Origin: Microlunatus speluncae
Lineage (GTDB): Bacteria > Actinomycetota > Actinomycetes > Propionibacteriales > Propionibacteriaceae
Direction: 5' to 3'
DNA length: 64,000 nt
NCBI RefSeq assembly: GCF_009299835.1
Contig: NZ_VKCZ01000004.1
Coordinates: 62,001-126,000, forward strand
The stretch's first letter is position 1, and each line of letters begins with the position of its first letter. Shown here piece by piece: positions 1 to 8,739 of the stretch. A program made the position numbers and the translations under genes. The notes under the pieces are model-generated. The model was given only the letters and a program-made list of their open reading frames with translations. It had not been told where the DNA came from and searched no databases.

Positions 1-2
1 GC

Positions 3-230
3 AAGATGATCACCGGACTCCGGGTGGTCCCGGTCGATCAGGGGCGCGCCGCCGGGGCGCTGCCGTGGCGTTCAGTGATCATCCGGGCCCTGATCTGGGT
101 GCTGCCCGGGGCGTTTGTCATCTTGTTGATCTTCCAGCTGGTCGATGTGCTGGTGCCGCTGGGCCACCCCAAGCGGCAGGCCGTCCATGATCTCGCGGCA
201 TCCACCCAGGTGATCAAGAAGACGCCGTGA
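3..230 (+). CDS. RDD family membrane protein, C-terminal part (5' end outside window)
   Basis: The reading frame is open from the window edge and stops at 228-230, so only about 75 residues are visible. It holds one hydrophobic helix (IIRALIWVLPGAFVILLIF) followed by GHPKRQAVHDLAASTQVIK, which matches the usual C-terminus of RDD proteins (an Arg/Gln-His-Asp cluster followed by a short beta strand). RDD proteins are small integral membrane proteins, some implicated in ion transport. The 3' end overlaps the convergent oxidoreductase gene by 17 bp. The family assignment rests on this tail only. Confidence 0.65.
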   Translation, partial: KMITGLRVVPVDQGRAAGALPWRSVIIRALIWVLPGAFVILLIFQLVDVLVPLGHPKRQAVHDLAASTQVIKKTP

Positions 231-1611
231 TCGACTGCGGGAAGCGGAAGAACCGGTCCGGGTCGTAGCGGGCCTTCACCCGGCGCAGCCGGTCGAGGTT
301 GGTGCCGTGGTAGGCCCGCTCGGGGTCGGTCAGGCCCGGGTCGGGAAAGTTCGGATAGACACCGCCGGTGCCCCAGCGGTGGACCGTTTCCCAGGAGCGG
401 TCGAGCCAGCATCGGGCCTCGGCCTCCGCGACCGGCTCGGGCGCGATCGTCGCGGTGTGCTTGAGCAGGAACCGGGCCTGTCGATGGGCGAAGGCGGTCG
501 CGGCGACGGGCGTCCGGGCGTACGCCCCGCCCCACGGGGTGAGGTCGAGCTCCCGGGCCTGACCGGGGCGGCGATCCTCGACCAGGATCCGGGCCAGTTC
601 CATGATCACCTCGTCCGGCAGCACCCGGTCGACGAACTCGGACCGGCTCGGTTGATGGACCGGACCGGTTGGCTCGCCGGCCACTTCCACGCCGACCCGG
701 ACCAGGAATTCCTTGGCGGCGGCGTACGACAGCTCGGTCGCCCGGGTCGACCGCGGGGCGGCGCCGACCACGCCGGCGAGATCGCCGAGCAGGTCGACGG
801 CCGCCGATTCCGAGCCGATCAGGGTGCCGAAGACGTTCAGCGTCGGCGGCCGGGCGGGATCGGCGGGAACGATGATCAACAGGCTCGCGGCGAGCGCATC
901 CGGCCCGTCCGGGGACCAGCGCTGCCAGGCGCCGATCAACGCCGCGAGGTGCTCGGCCGACCAGGCGTGATGGAAGGCGGTGAGTCGCGGCGGCACCGGG
1001 ACGGTCGCGTAGGTCAGCGCGGTGACGACGCCGAACTGACCGCCGCCGGCACCGCGCAAGGCCCAGAACAGGTCGGCGTCGCGGTGATCATCGCAGTCGA
1101 CGACGCTGCCGTCGGCCAGCACTACCTGGGCGGCCAGCAGCCGGTCCGCGGTCAGCCCGAAGGTCCGGCCGAGGACACCGAGCCCGCCGCCGAGGGTGAG
1201 GCCGGCGATCCCGACCCCGGGACCACAGCCGGTCGGCACGGCGACACCGGCCTCCTGCAGGGCCGGCACCAGCGCACCGAGCCGGACGCCGGCCCCGACG
1301 ACGGCCCGGTCGCCGTCGACGCTGATCGTTTGCAGGGCGGAGACGTCGAGCACGATCCCGGGGCCGGACGAGCGCCCGGCGAAGCAGTGCCCGCCGCTGC
1401 GCGGCACCAGCGGGACGCCCTGCTGCCGAGCGAAGGTGACGGCCGCCGCGGCATCGGCGGCGTCGCGGCAGGTCACCACCGCCAGCGGCCGGGCTGCGGC
1501 GAAGCGGGCGATGGCGGGTCGGCGCAGCCGGTCGTAATCGGCTGAGCCGGGGACGGCGACCCCGCCGGCGATCGTCCGCCGCAACCGGTCCGCGATCGAT
1601 GCGTTGATCAT
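214..1611 (-). CDS. FAD-linked oxidoreductase, berberine-bridge-enzyme type
   Basis: A 465-residue flavoprotein. It has an N-terminal FAD_binding_4 (PCMH) domain with GGHCFAG near residue 75 and GCGPGVGIAGLTLGGGLG near 129, and a C-terminal BBE segment (YHGTNLDRLRRVKARYDP). The His of GGH and the Cys of GCGPGVG sit where BBE-type enzymes attach FAD bicovalently, so covalent flavin is likely. Such enzymes oxidise sugars, alcohols or alkaloid-like substrates with O2; the substrate here is unknown. The frame stays open upstream, but the ATG at 1611 fits the domain start and the extension lies over the AraC gene. It is transcribed with the AraC and NAD(P)-binding genes to its right. Confidence 0.85.
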   Translation of the reverse strand: MINASIADRLRRTIAGGVAVPGSADYDRLRRPAIARFAAARPLAVVTCRDAADAAAAVTFARQQGVPLVPRSGGHCFAGRSSGPGIVLDVSALQTISVDGDRAVVGAGVRLGALVPALQEAGVAVPTGCGPGVGIAGLTLGGGLGVLGRTFGLTADRLLAAQVVLADGSVVDCDDHRDADLFWALRGAGGGQFGVVTALTYATVPVPPRLTAFHHAWSAEHLAALIGAWQRWSPDGPDALAASLLIIVPADPARPPTLNVFGTLIGSESAAVDLLGDLAGVVGAAPRSTRATELSYAAAKEFLVRVGVEVAGEPTGPVHQPSRSEFVDRVLPDEVIMELARILVEDRRPGQARELDLTPWGGAYARTPVAATAFAHRQARFLLKHTATIAPEPVAEAEARCWLDRSWETVHRWGTGGVYPNFPDPGLTDPERAYHGTNLDRLRRVKARYDPDRFFRFPQSITASS

Positions 1612-1673
1612 GGTCCGACGGTAGGCCCGGAGCCCGGCCCGCAGCTTGAACGAATCGGTCAGCCGGCGGCGGC

Positions 1674-2627
1674 TCAGGCGCTGGCCGCGAGCTTCCGGTG
1701 CTGTTGGGGGCTGATGCCGCGTTCCCGCTTGAAGGCGCTGCTCAGGGCGAAGGCGCTGGCGTACCCGACCTTCCGGGCGACCGCCTCCAGGGTCAGGTCC
1801 GGTTGGCAGAGCAGATCGGCCGCCAGGGCCAGCCGCCAGCCGGTCAGGTAGGCCATCGGCGGTTCGCCGACCAGCTCGGTGAAGCGGCGGGCCAGCACGG
1901 CCCGGGAGACGCCGGTCTCCCGGCCGAGGTCGGCGACCGTCCACGGGTGGTCGGGCGCGTGCTGCAGCAGGCGCAGCGCCCGGCCGACGACCGGATCGCC
2001 CTGGGCGCGATACCAGGCCGGAGCCTGGTCGCGCTGACCGGCGAACCAGGTCCGCAGGACCGCGATCAGCAGCGAGTCCAGCAGCCGGTCGAGCATGGCC
2101 CGCTGGCCGGGGCCGTCCTGGCCGACCTCCTGCACCAGCAGCGGGACCAGCGGTGAATCCCATTCCTGCCGGGTCAGGACGAGCAGTGAAGGGAGGGCCG
2201 CGAGCAACGACCGGCTGACCTCGCCGGCCCGTTCGTAGCTGGCGGTGAACAGGACCGTCGCGCCCTCGGCCTGCTCACCCCAGGTCCGGATTCCGAGGCT
2301 CCATTCGTCCACCAGGGATCGGCCGTCGGCGGCGCTGGTGCACCGTTGGCCGGGGTAGACGATCACCGTCGGCTCGGTGCCCGGTTCGTCGGCGATCGTG
2401 TAGTGCTTGGGCCCGGTGACCACGGCGAGGTCGCCGGGGACGAGGCGGACCGGCTCGCTCTGCGGCTTGATGATCCAGGCCCAGCCGTTGATCGGGGTGA
2501 CGATGGTCAGCGGTGATTCGTCCTCGATCCGGATCGACCAGGGCGGGTTCATGATCGATCGCAGCAGGAAGGCACTGCGGGCGCGTGGTCCGTCCAACAG
2601 ACCGTCGAGCATGTCCATGATGATCAC
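1674..2627 (-). CDS. AraC family transcriptional regulator with cupin domain
   Basis: A 317-residue regulator (314 if the second ATG is used). The N-terminal half has cupin-like features (LVPGDLAVVTGPKHYTIAD) typical of AraC_binding/Cupin_6 regulators. The C-terminal hundred residues form two helix-turn-helix motifs (TVADLGRETGVSRAVLARRF and LTLEAVARKVGYASAFALSSAFKRERGISP). Cupin_6 AraC proteins usually sense small aromatic or redox-active ligands. It lies 20 bp after the NAD(P)-binding gene and 62 bp before the FAD oxidoreductase, all leftward, so it may control this small redox operon. The ligand is not predictable. Confidence 0.9.
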   Translation of the reverse strand: MIIMDMLDGLLDGPRARSAFLLRSIMNPPWSIRIEDESPLTIVTPINGWAWIIKPQSEPVRLVPGDLAVVTGPKHYTIADEPGTEPTVIVYPGQRCTSAADGRSLVDEWSLGIRTWGEQAEGATVLFTASYERAGEVSRSLLAALPSLLVLTRQEWDSPLVPLLVQEVGQDGPGQRAMLDRLLDSLLIAVLRTWFAGQRDQAPAWYRAQGDPVVGRALRLLQHAPDHPWTVADLGRETGVSRAVLARRFTELVGEPPMAYLTGWRLALAADLLCQPDLTLEAVARKVGYASAFALSSAFKRERGISPQQHRKLAASA

Positions 2628-2647
2628 CGTTTCCGACGCCAGCCTGA

Positions 2648-3271
2648 TCAGTACGATATCCCGACGGCCTCGAACCGGGAGGAATCGTCGGTCAGCTGGC
2701 CGACCAGATATTCCGCCACGTCGGCCCGGGAGATCTTCAGCGTCAGCTTGCCGGGCACCCGGTCGAGGTCGCGGTGATAGCCGCTCGTCCGCGGGCCGTC
2801 GGTGAACGCCGAGGGCCGGACGATCGTCCAGTCCAGGCCGCTGCGCCGGACCGCGTCCTCCTGGAGCTCATGGTCCGCGTACGCCCGGCGGAGCAGCAGC
2901 CCGAACATGACGTACTTCCACCAGAAGTTCAGCTGCGACCGGCTGTCACCGGTGCCCAGCGTGGACTGGCAGATCAGCCGCCGGACGCCGGCCCGCTGCA
3001 TCGCCTCGATGATCGCGACCGTGCTCGGGCCGCGGACGCCACCCTTGGCACCACCGCCGATCGCGATGATCACCGCGTCGGTCCCGGCCAGCGCCGGGGT
3101 GACCTGGTCCGGATCGAGAGGGTCGGCCTCGACCACGCGCAGGTGTTCGTGGCTGGTGGTGATCTTGGTCCGGCTCCGCGTGACGGCGGTGACCTGGTGG
3201 CCGGCGGCCAGGGCCTGCTCGACGACGAGCCGGCCGACGGTTCCGGTGGCTCCGAAGACTGCGAGGTTCAT
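2648..3271 (-). CDS. NAD(P)H-binding atypical short-chain dehydrogenase (NmrA/YwnB-like)
   Basis: A 207-residue Rossmann-fold protein. The N-terminus MNLAVFGATGTVGRLV carries the GxxGxxG dinucleotide site at residues 7-13, and the body (VIIAIGGG, WTIVRPSAF) is typical of the NAD_binding_10 group. There is no clear Tyr-x-x-x-Lys catalytic pair, so it may sense or reduce quinone-like molecules rather than act as a classical SDR. The ATG at 3271 is chosen because AAGGAGAGATC lies directly upstream and the Rossmann strand starts immediately after it; the frame is open further upstream. It is first in the leftward SDR-AraC-FAD oxidoreductase cluster. Confidence 0.85.
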   Translation of the reverse strand: MNLAVFGATGTVGRLVVEQALAAGHQVTAVTRSRTKITTSHEHLRVVEADPLDPDQVTPALAGTDAVIIAIGGGAKGGVRGPSTVAIIEAMQRAGVRRLICQSTLGTGDSRSQLNFWWKYVMFGLLLRRAYADHELQEDAVRRSGLDWTIVRPSAFTDGPRTSGYHRDLDRVPGKLTLKISRADVAEYLVGQLTDDSSRFEAVGISY

Positions 3272-3485
3272 GATCTCTCCTTGCTGGGTTGTTCTTGGTA
3301 CTTCCAGTACAAGGGGAGACGCGAGACGATTCCATGGGTCTGAGTCTTGACCGCATACGCCATCGTCTCGGTCGTCGAGCGGCTCGCGTATGCGTCCTCC
3401 GGCGGGCCTACCGGCGGTGCCGGGGTGTCGTAACCTGCCTCCTGACCAGCCGATCACCGGCCCGTCGACCGGAGGAGCCCAAGCG

Positions 3486-4439
3486 ATGACGACAGCACGA
3501 CCGATGCCCAGCCAGGACGACGTGCTCGGCTATTTCGACACGCTGTCGAACTGGGGCCGATGGGGTGACGATGACGAGCTCGGCACCCTGAACCACATCA
3601 CCGACGAGGTCCGGCTGGCGGCGGCGCGGGCCGTGCGCCACGGCCGGAGCGTGTCCTGTGGCTGGGAGATCGCCGTACCGGAGGAGCTGGAACGGTCGAC
3701 CAACGTGTGCCCGTGTGCCGCCGACATGCCGGGGGCCGAGAACATGCCGGAGCTGTTCCACAACGACCGCCGGTGGGGCTTCTCGAACGAGCAGCTCGGG
3801 ATCTTCTTCCACGGCAACACGATCACCCACGTCGATTCGCCGTGCCATCTCTTCTGGGACGGCACGATGTACAACGGGCGGTCGCACTCGATGGTCGACG
3901 CCGTGTCGGGTTCGTCGTGGGCGGCCGTCACGGCGGCGGCGAACGGGATCGTCACCCGCGGGGTGCTGCTCGACGTTGCGGCGGCCCGCGGGGTGTCGTG
4001 GCTGGAGCCGGGCGATGGGGTGGTTCCCGATGATCTTGAGGAGGCCGAGCGTCGCCAGGGGGTGCGAGTGCGATCCGGCGACGCCGTGCTGCTGCGGACC
4101 GGCCGTGGGCGGGTCCGGCACGAGGGCGGGGCCGCCGGCGGGATGACCCAAGCCGGTTGGCACGCGTCCTGCCTGCCCTGGCTGCGGGAACGGGAGGTCG
4201 CGCTGATCGGCGCCGACACCCCGCAGGACGTCCAGCCGTCCGGGTACGAGGACATCCTGATGCCGGTGCACGCCGTCAGCCTGGTGGCGATGGGGCTGTG
4301 GCTGCTCGACAACTGCGACCTGGAGGCTTGCACGACGACGGCGGCCGAGCTCGGCCAGTGGGACTTCCAGCTCGCGGTCGCGCCGGTCCGCTTCGCCGGC
4401 ACCTCCGGCAGCCCGGTCAACCCGATCGCCACCTTCTGA
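3486..4439 (+). CDS. Cyclase family protein (kynurenine formamidase-like metal hydrolase)
   Basis: A 317-residue Cyclase-family (PF04199) protein. The signature HGNTITHVDSPCH matches the metal-binding HxGTHxDxPxH of kynurenine formamidase and isatin hydrolase, with Thr-to-Ile just before TH. A second conserved block is DTPQDVQPSGYEDILMPVH. Members hydrolyse amides of aromatic amino-acid metabolites or related rings using Zn or Mn. The ATG at 3486 is preferred because GGAGGAG lies about 10 bp upstream. Its 3' end nearly touches the convergent gene at 4449. The substrate cannot be assigned from context. Confidence 0.88.
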   Translation: MTTARPMPSQDDVLGYFDTLSNWGRWGDDDELGTLNHITDEVRLAAARAVRHGRSVSCGWEIAVPEELERSTNVCPCAADMPGAENMPELFHNDRRWGFSNEQLGIFFHGNTITHVDSPCHLFWDGTMYNGRSHSMVDAVSGSSWAAVTAAANGIVTRGVLLDVAAARGVSWLEPGDGVVPDDLEEAERRQGVRVRSGDAVLLRTGRGRVRHEGGAAGGMTQAGWHASCLPWLREREVALIGADTPQDVQPSGYEDILMPVHAVSLVAMGLWLLDNCDLEACTTTAAELGQWDFQLAVAPVRFAGTSGSPVNPIATF

Positions 4440-4448
4440 TCCCGGCGG

Positions 4449-5153
4449 TCAGTGGCTGGGCAGCCAACCTCTTTCGGCCAGGGCGGTGATCGACTTCGGC
4501 ATGGATTCGACCTCGATGCCGAGCAGCCGGCGGCGGATCCGTTCACCCTGCTCGGGCGTCACCTCCATCGGAGGGTCACCGTCGATCAGGGCCGACACCA
4601 TCATGATCAACTTGATCACCCGATCCGGGTCGATCACCGGGCCGGTGATCACGAACGGGACGTCGGCCTCGATCAACGCGCTGAGGTGTTCGGCGACTCC
4701 GATGTCGCGGTCGGTGACGGCCGCCGCCAATCCTTCCAACTCGGCCGCCTCGATCGCGCGCTGCCAGCCCGGTGCGTCAGGCACCTCGATCATCACGGTG
4801 ATCTCCGGGTCGAGCTCCCGCGCCGCCATCGCGACCCGCGCGGCCGCCCCACCAAGATCATCAAGATCCCGCAGCGCGCTCCGAACTCCGGTCGGCCGGA
4901 GCCGATCGAACCGCCGCCCGGCCAACGCGACCAACCCGCCCGCCCCACCGGTGTTGATCACCCGGCACGGCACCGGCCCGTCGGTCGTCAGCGCGCGATC
5001 CACCGCGGCGAGCCGGTCGTCCGGCAGGACCAGGGACCCGAACACCGCCTCGTTCGGGGGGTCGGGCTTGCGCAGCGGCACCGGCCCGCCACCCCGTCCC
5101 GCGGTGATCAAGGACGTGTCATCGAGCAGCCCGGTCAGCCAGGAATCGACCAT
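4449..5153 (-). CDS. Conserved hypothetical protein, alpha/beta
   Basis: A 234-residue protein I do not recognise. It begins MVDSWLTGLLDDTSLI and alternates hydrophobic strands (VMIEVPDA, VPFVITGP) with helices, suggesting a soluble alpha/beta fold, possibly barrel-like. There is no signal peptide or membrane helix. TACCCT lies six bases before the ATG, the leaderless arrangement seen repeatedly in this window, which supports this start. It is convergent with the cyclase gene and 29 bp beyond the histidine phosphatase gene, so it may be co-transcribed with it. Codon use looks native. Confidence 0.75.
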   Translation of the reverse strand: MVDSWLTGLLDDTSLITAGRGGGPVPLRKPDPPNEAVFGSLVLPDDRLAAVDRALTTDGPVPCRVINTGGAGGLVALAGRRFDRLRPTGVRSALRDLDDLGGAAARVAMAARELDPEITVMIEVPDAPGWQRAIEAAELEGLAAAVTDRDIGVAEHLSALIEADVPFVITGPVIDPDRVIKLIMMVSALIDGDPPMEVTPEQGERIRRRLLGIEVESMPKSITALAERGWLPSH

Positions 5154-5182
5154 CCGGCCAGGGTAGTGCCGGGCTGTTTCGC

Positions 5183-5701
5183 TCAGAGGTCGGTGTTGAT
5201 GAGGTCGGGAAACGCCAGCCGTGTCCAGAAGTCGCCGGCCTCGGCTCCGGGCCGGACGACTCCGCGGGAGACCAACCAGGCCGTGAGAACCATCCCGTGG
5301 GTGGCCACGACCACGTCGCCGTCGAAGTCATCGAGGCCCGCCTGGAAGCGGGCGGCGGCCTGCGCGAGTGACTCCCAGGTCCGATGCCGGTCGTCCGGGC
5401 GACCCTCCACCCAGGCGAGTCGCCGGCTCCGGTGATCATCGTCGTACGGCTCGCCGGGCCGTACGACCTCGCCGAACCGTCGATCCAGGTGAAGCTCGGC
5501 AGCGGCCCGCCCGGTCGCGAAGCTGAGCGTCTCGACGGCCTTCAACTCGGTGCTGCTGGCCAAGGCGGCCGGCTCGGGGATTCGCGGCCCGAGCGCAGTC
5601 GCGGCCCGCCGTCCCGCCGGGCTCAACCGCCACTCGGCCGGGTCGACGTCGGCGCTCGTCATCGGCGCCGCATGGCGGATCAGCGTCACCCGTCTCGGCA
5701 T
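5183..5701 (-). CDS. Histidine phosphatase superfamily protein
   Basis: A 172-residue protein with the phosphatase signature RHA at residues 9-11 (RHG in most members), the substrate-side segment ELKAVET, and the C-terminal catalytic histidine in VVVATHGMVL. Branch-1 histidine phosphatases of this size act on phosphosugars, phosphoproteins or small phosphorylated metabolites; the substrate is unknown. The start is supported by TAGGCT followed by six bases and ATG. It is probably transcribed leftward into the neighbouring hypothetical gene. Confidence 0.87.
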   Translation of the reverse strand: MPRRVTLIRHAAPMTSADVDPAEWRLSPAGRRAATALGPRIPEPAALASSTELKAVETLSFATGRAAAELHLDRRFGEVVRPGEPYDDDHRSRRLAWVEGRPDDRHRTWESLAQAAARFQAGLDDFDGDVVVATHGMVLTAWLVSRGVVRPGAEAGDFWTRLAFPDLINTDL

Positions 5702-5795
5702 CCCCGGAGCCTAACCTCGCCAGTCCCCGGTCTTGTCCTGCGCCGAGTGTGACGCTATCGACGCCGATCCGTCCCCACGTCGCCGGGAGCCCGGG

Positions 5796-6761
5796 TCAGG
5801 TCGCTGAGACGCAGCGGAAGCCGTGGTCGTTGGTGTTTCGCGAATCGGGCGGATAGAAGAGGCGCTGCGCTCCGCGGCTGGTGTAGGCGGGCGACAGCCA
5901 GGAACCTCCGCGCAGCGAGCGGCAGGGTGTGGATCCGGCGGGGCGATCCGGGCCGGGCGGGTTGTCGGCGGGGCTGTCGGCGTAATAGTCGGGGTCGTAC
6001 CAGTCGCTGCACCACTCCCGCACCTGACCGCCGAGGCCGACGACGCCGCACCAACTGACGTCGAGCGGATAGCGATCGACCCGGGTGGGGCCCTCGACCT
6101 GGGCGACGTGACCGCCGAGCCAGGACGACTCGGGGAAGCGGCCGTCGGCGGTTCGACCGGCCGCACCGCCGTTCAGCCAGTCGCGCCAGCGGTCGTTGTC
6201 GGTGAAGTGCTGGTCGGCGAGGGCGTCGGCCGTCCGGCAGATCCCGGGGCGCCAGGTCGGGCCCCAGGGAAACACGGACGAAGCCGGCCCTCTCGCCGCG
6301 TACTCCCACTCCGCCTCCGTCGGCAGCCGTGCGCCGGCCCAGGCGCAGTACGCCGCCGCGTCCTGCCAGCTCACCGAACTCACCGGCAGTCCCTCGGTCC
6401 CCGGCAACGGCTCGCCGGCCCGCCAAGCGCTGTTCCACGGGCCGTGGACGCCGGGATCCACCGGCGCCGGATGCCCGGATTCGATCATGAAGCGATGGAA
6501 CTGGCCGATCGTCACCGGATCGCGGTAGAGCCGGAAGCCGTCGATCCGCACCTGGTGCGGAAGCAGTTCACCGATCCAGCTGTCGCCGCCGACCTGCGCG
6601 TCCAGCCAGCGAGGATCCCAACCGTGGCGGTCCCACAACCGGATGACGTCCGACCGGTCGGAACCCATGACGAACCTGCCGCCGGGCACGTGCACCAGTG
6701 CCGCACCGTCGGCCGGATTGATCGATTCGCTGGGTTGGCTCCGCACGGCACCAGCATCCAC
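5796..6761 (-). CDS. Formylglycine-generating-enzyme fold protein (SUMF1/EgtB-like), catalytic cysteines absent
   Basis: A 321-residue protein of the sulfatase-modifying-factor family: FVMGSD near residue 30, LPTEAEWEYAARG in the middle, and VREWCSDWYDPDYY, LRGGSWLSPAYTSRGAQR and GFRCV at the C-terminus. In true formylglycine-generating enzymes the stretch after GGS carries two copper-binding cysteines; here it reads WLSPAYTSR, with none. It is therefore unlikely to make formylglycine by the known mechanism, although a cysteine-type sulfatase is encoded at 13399. The fold is also used by non-enzymatic and EgtB-type proteins. It is divergent from the MmcQ gene. Confidence 0.85.
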   Translation of the reverse strand: MDAGAVRSQPSESINPADGAALVHVPGGRFVMGSDRSDVIRLWDRHGWDPRWLDAQVGGDSWIGELLPHQVRIDGFRLYRDPVTIGQFHRFMIESGHPAPVDPGVHGPWNSAWRAGEPLPGTEGLPVSSVSWQDAAAYCAWAGARLPTEAEWEYAARGPASSVFPWGPTWRPGICRTADALADQHFTDNDRWRDWLNGGAAGRTADGRFPESSWLGGHVAQVEGPTRVDRYPLDVSWCGVVGLGGQVREWCSDWYDPDYYADSPADNPPGPDRPAGSTPCRSLRGGSWLSPAYTSRGAQRLFYPPDSRNTNDHGFRCVSAT

Positions 6762-6802
6762 GATCTTCCGGCCATGGGAGCCGAACCGGCAGAATGACCG
6801 GC

Positions 6803-7213
6803 ATGGCCGAACCGGACTACAGCTACTCCACCGAAGAGGTCGAGCGCGCGTTGGCCGCCGTCCGCACGGCCTGCCTCGGCCTGCCGCAGGCGTCGGAACG
6901 GCCGAGCCACGGCGGGCCGGCGTTCTTCATCCGGGACAAGAAGTGTTTCGTGATGTTCCTCGATGATCATCATGGTGACGGGCGGCTGGCGATCTGGTGT
7001 GCGGCGCCGGCGGGCGCGCAGGCCGACCTGGTCGAGACCGAGCCGGACCGGTTCTTCGTGCCGCCCTATGTCGGGCATCGCGGCTGGCTCGGGGTGCACC
7101 TGATCGACATCGACCAGTCGGAGCTCGATGCGATCTGCCTCGAGGCCTTTCGTACGGTGGCGCCGAAGCGGGTGCTGGCCGAGCTGGCGGACAGCTCGGA
7201 GGATCAGAGGTAG
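6803..7213 (+). CDS. MmcQ/YjbR family protein
   Basis: A 136-residue protein of the MmcQ/YjbR-like family (double-wing DNA-binding fold of the CyaY type): LGLPQASERPSHGGPAFFIRDKKCFVMF, then PPYVGHRGWLGVHL and a C-terminal helix APKRVLAEL. Function in this family is poorly defined; DNA binding is inferred from structure. Another ATG lies nine bases upstream, but CAGAAT followed by seven bases and the ATG at 6803 fits the leaderless pattern of this genome. Its end overlaps the convergent AAA ATPase gene by 10 bp. Confidence 0.85.
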   Translation: MAEPDYSYSTEEVERALAAVRTACLGLPQASERPSHGGPAFFIRDKKCFVMFLDDHHGDGRLAIWCAAPAGAQADLVETEPDRFFVPPYVGHRGWLGVHLIDIDQSELDAICLEAFRTVAPKRVLAELADSSEDQR

Positions 7214-8502
7214 CTGCCCTGCAGCGGTTCCGGCTGCCACCGGCCTTCCTTGATCACTTGGCGGATCCGTTCGGTGGTCAGGTCGGTGCCGTGGGCGAGC
7301 AGGGCCCGCCGGACGATCTCGCGCAGATCGGCCCCGGACACGTTGTCCGGCAGCATCGCGGCGATCGCCTCGATGTCCAGGTCGACGTCGAGCCCGGCCA
7401 GATAGCGCCGCAGGATCCGGGCCCGGTCGGCCTGATCGGGATAGCCGAGGGTGATGATCGAATCGAAGCGAGCGCTGCGGACCGCGGCCGCGTCGAGGGC
7501 GGCGGGATCGTTGGTCGAGGCGATCGTCAGCACCTCCTCGTACTCCTCGGCCCCGTCCATCACGGCCAGGAAGTCGGCCAGGGCGGAGCCGCCGTCGCCG
7601 CGCCGGCGATCACCGAGATACAGGTCGACGTCCTCGAGGACGACCAGGGTCGGGCCGAACCGCTCGGTCTCCCGATAGACGGCGCGAAGGGCGCTGGCTC
7701 CGGCGCGGGCGTCGACGATGATCACGGTGAAGTCGCCGACCAGCTCGCCCGCGATCACCCGGGCGATGGCGCTCTTGCCCACCCCGGGCGGTCCGGCGAG
7801 CAGCACGCCGCGGCGGGTGCTGAAGCCGCGTTCGCGCATCACTTCCGCCCGGTCGGTCAGCGCCGAGATGTTGAGATCGAGCTCGGACCACACGTCGGGC
7901 TTGATGATCAGATCGTCGCGGCGGAGCGCCGGCCGGTCGATGATCTTCCACTGCAGGGTCAGCCCGAGGTCGACGGCGACAACCCGGCCGCGGTAGAAGT
8001 TCTTCTCCTCGATCGCGGTCCGGCTCAGCTCGTCCAGCACCTCGCGGGCGTCGGCCCGGCGGGTCGGATCGGCGAAGATCCGCAGATCCCAGTCGTAGTC
8101 GCCGTACTCGTTGCGCTCGATCTGGATCACCACGGGGATTTCGGCGACCGTGCCGGCGGGGAAGTGGGCGGCGGTGGCCGCCGGCAGCGACAGGGTCTCG
8201 TCGTCGATCCGGACCTGGGTCCAGGTCGGTGCCTGGTCGGAGACCGCCGGGCCGAGCGTCGGCTCGAACTTCAGGATCAGGTCGTTGAGCGCCGCGGACA
8301 GCGAGACGCCGGCCCAGGCGGTGGTGTTGATCGACTCGCAGGCCAGCGAGGTCGGCGGGGCGCCGAGGGCACGCCAGATGAACGATTCCGGCGACTCGGT
8401 CGTCGCGGCGGAGTCGGTCAGCAGTTCGCCGAGCAGTTGCAGCGCTCGCCGCACGTCGTGCGGTTCGCCGAGCAGCCGCGACTGCGTCGTGGGGTTCTCC
8501 AT
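7204..8502 (-). CDS. AAA+ ATPase with unique N-terminal domain
   Basis: A 432-residue protein. Residues 1-210 form a domain I cannot name. The C-terminal half is a classical AAA module: Walker A GPPGVGKS near 232-239, Walker B LVVLEDVD near 286, sensor-1 IASTNDP, and an arginine-finger-like SARFDSII. This arrangement (single AAA module, FtsH/CDC48-like) is used by protein remodelling factors. There is no protease domain or membrane helix. The ATG at 8502 is chosen for AAAGGA upstream; the open frame continues to 8616. It stands alone between convergent and divergent neighbours, so its client is unknown. Confidence 0.87.
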   Translation of the reverse strand: MENPTTQSRLLGEPHDVRRALQLLGELLTDSAATTESPESFIWRALGAPPTSLACESINTTAWAGVSLSAALNDLILKFEPTLGPAVSDQAPTWTQVRIDDETLSLPAATAAHFPAGTVAEIPVVIQIERNEYGDYDWDLRIFADPTRRADAREVLDELSRTAIEEKNFYRGRVVAVDLGLTLQWKIIDRPALRRDDLIIKPDVWSELDLNISALTDRAEVMRERGFSTRRGVLLAGPPGVGKSAIARVIAGELVGDFTVIIVDARAGASALRAVYRETERFGPTLVVLEDVDLYLGDRRRGDGGSALADFLAVMDGAEEYEEVLTIASTNDPAALDAAAVRSARFDSIITLGYPDQADRARILRRYLAGLDVDLDIEAIAAMLPDNVSGADLREIVRRALLAHGTDLTTERIRQVIKEGRWQPEPLQGSYL

Positions 8503-8679
8503 GATCCTTTCGTCCTGCTTCCGTCGAGGTGCCCGGGCTGGGCACGAACTCTCCAGGATATGGAACGGAACTCTGCCGGACAACGGCATTATCGGCGCCG
8601 GCTGCGAGCCGAGCAAAGTTGATCATGATCGGTCTCTTGTGGCGGCGGTGGATCCTTGCTAGGTTCGGGAGCCACGAGT

Positions 8680-8693
8680 GTTAAACGTTTAAC
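8680..8693. promoter_or_regulatory. LacI-family-type operator upstream of the M60 peptidase gene
   Basis: GTTAAACGTTTAAC is a perfect 14-bp palindrome with a central CG, the hallmark of LacI/GalR operators. It lies 15 bp downstream of a plausible promoter (TTGTGG at 8637, 17-bp spacer, TAGGTT at 8660) and 46 bp before the ATG at 8740. A bound repressor would block initiation or early elongation. No LacI-type regulator gene lies in this window. Confidence 0.7.
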
Positions 8694-8739
8694 GTGCGAC
8701 GAGCGCTCGTTCTGCCCGCGGAACAGATTGGACCCGACG

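Noticed and set aside
5741..5760. A partial match (GAGTGTGACG) to the 49-bp repeat family near the histidine phosphatase gene.
   Set aside because: Too short, with no second arm.
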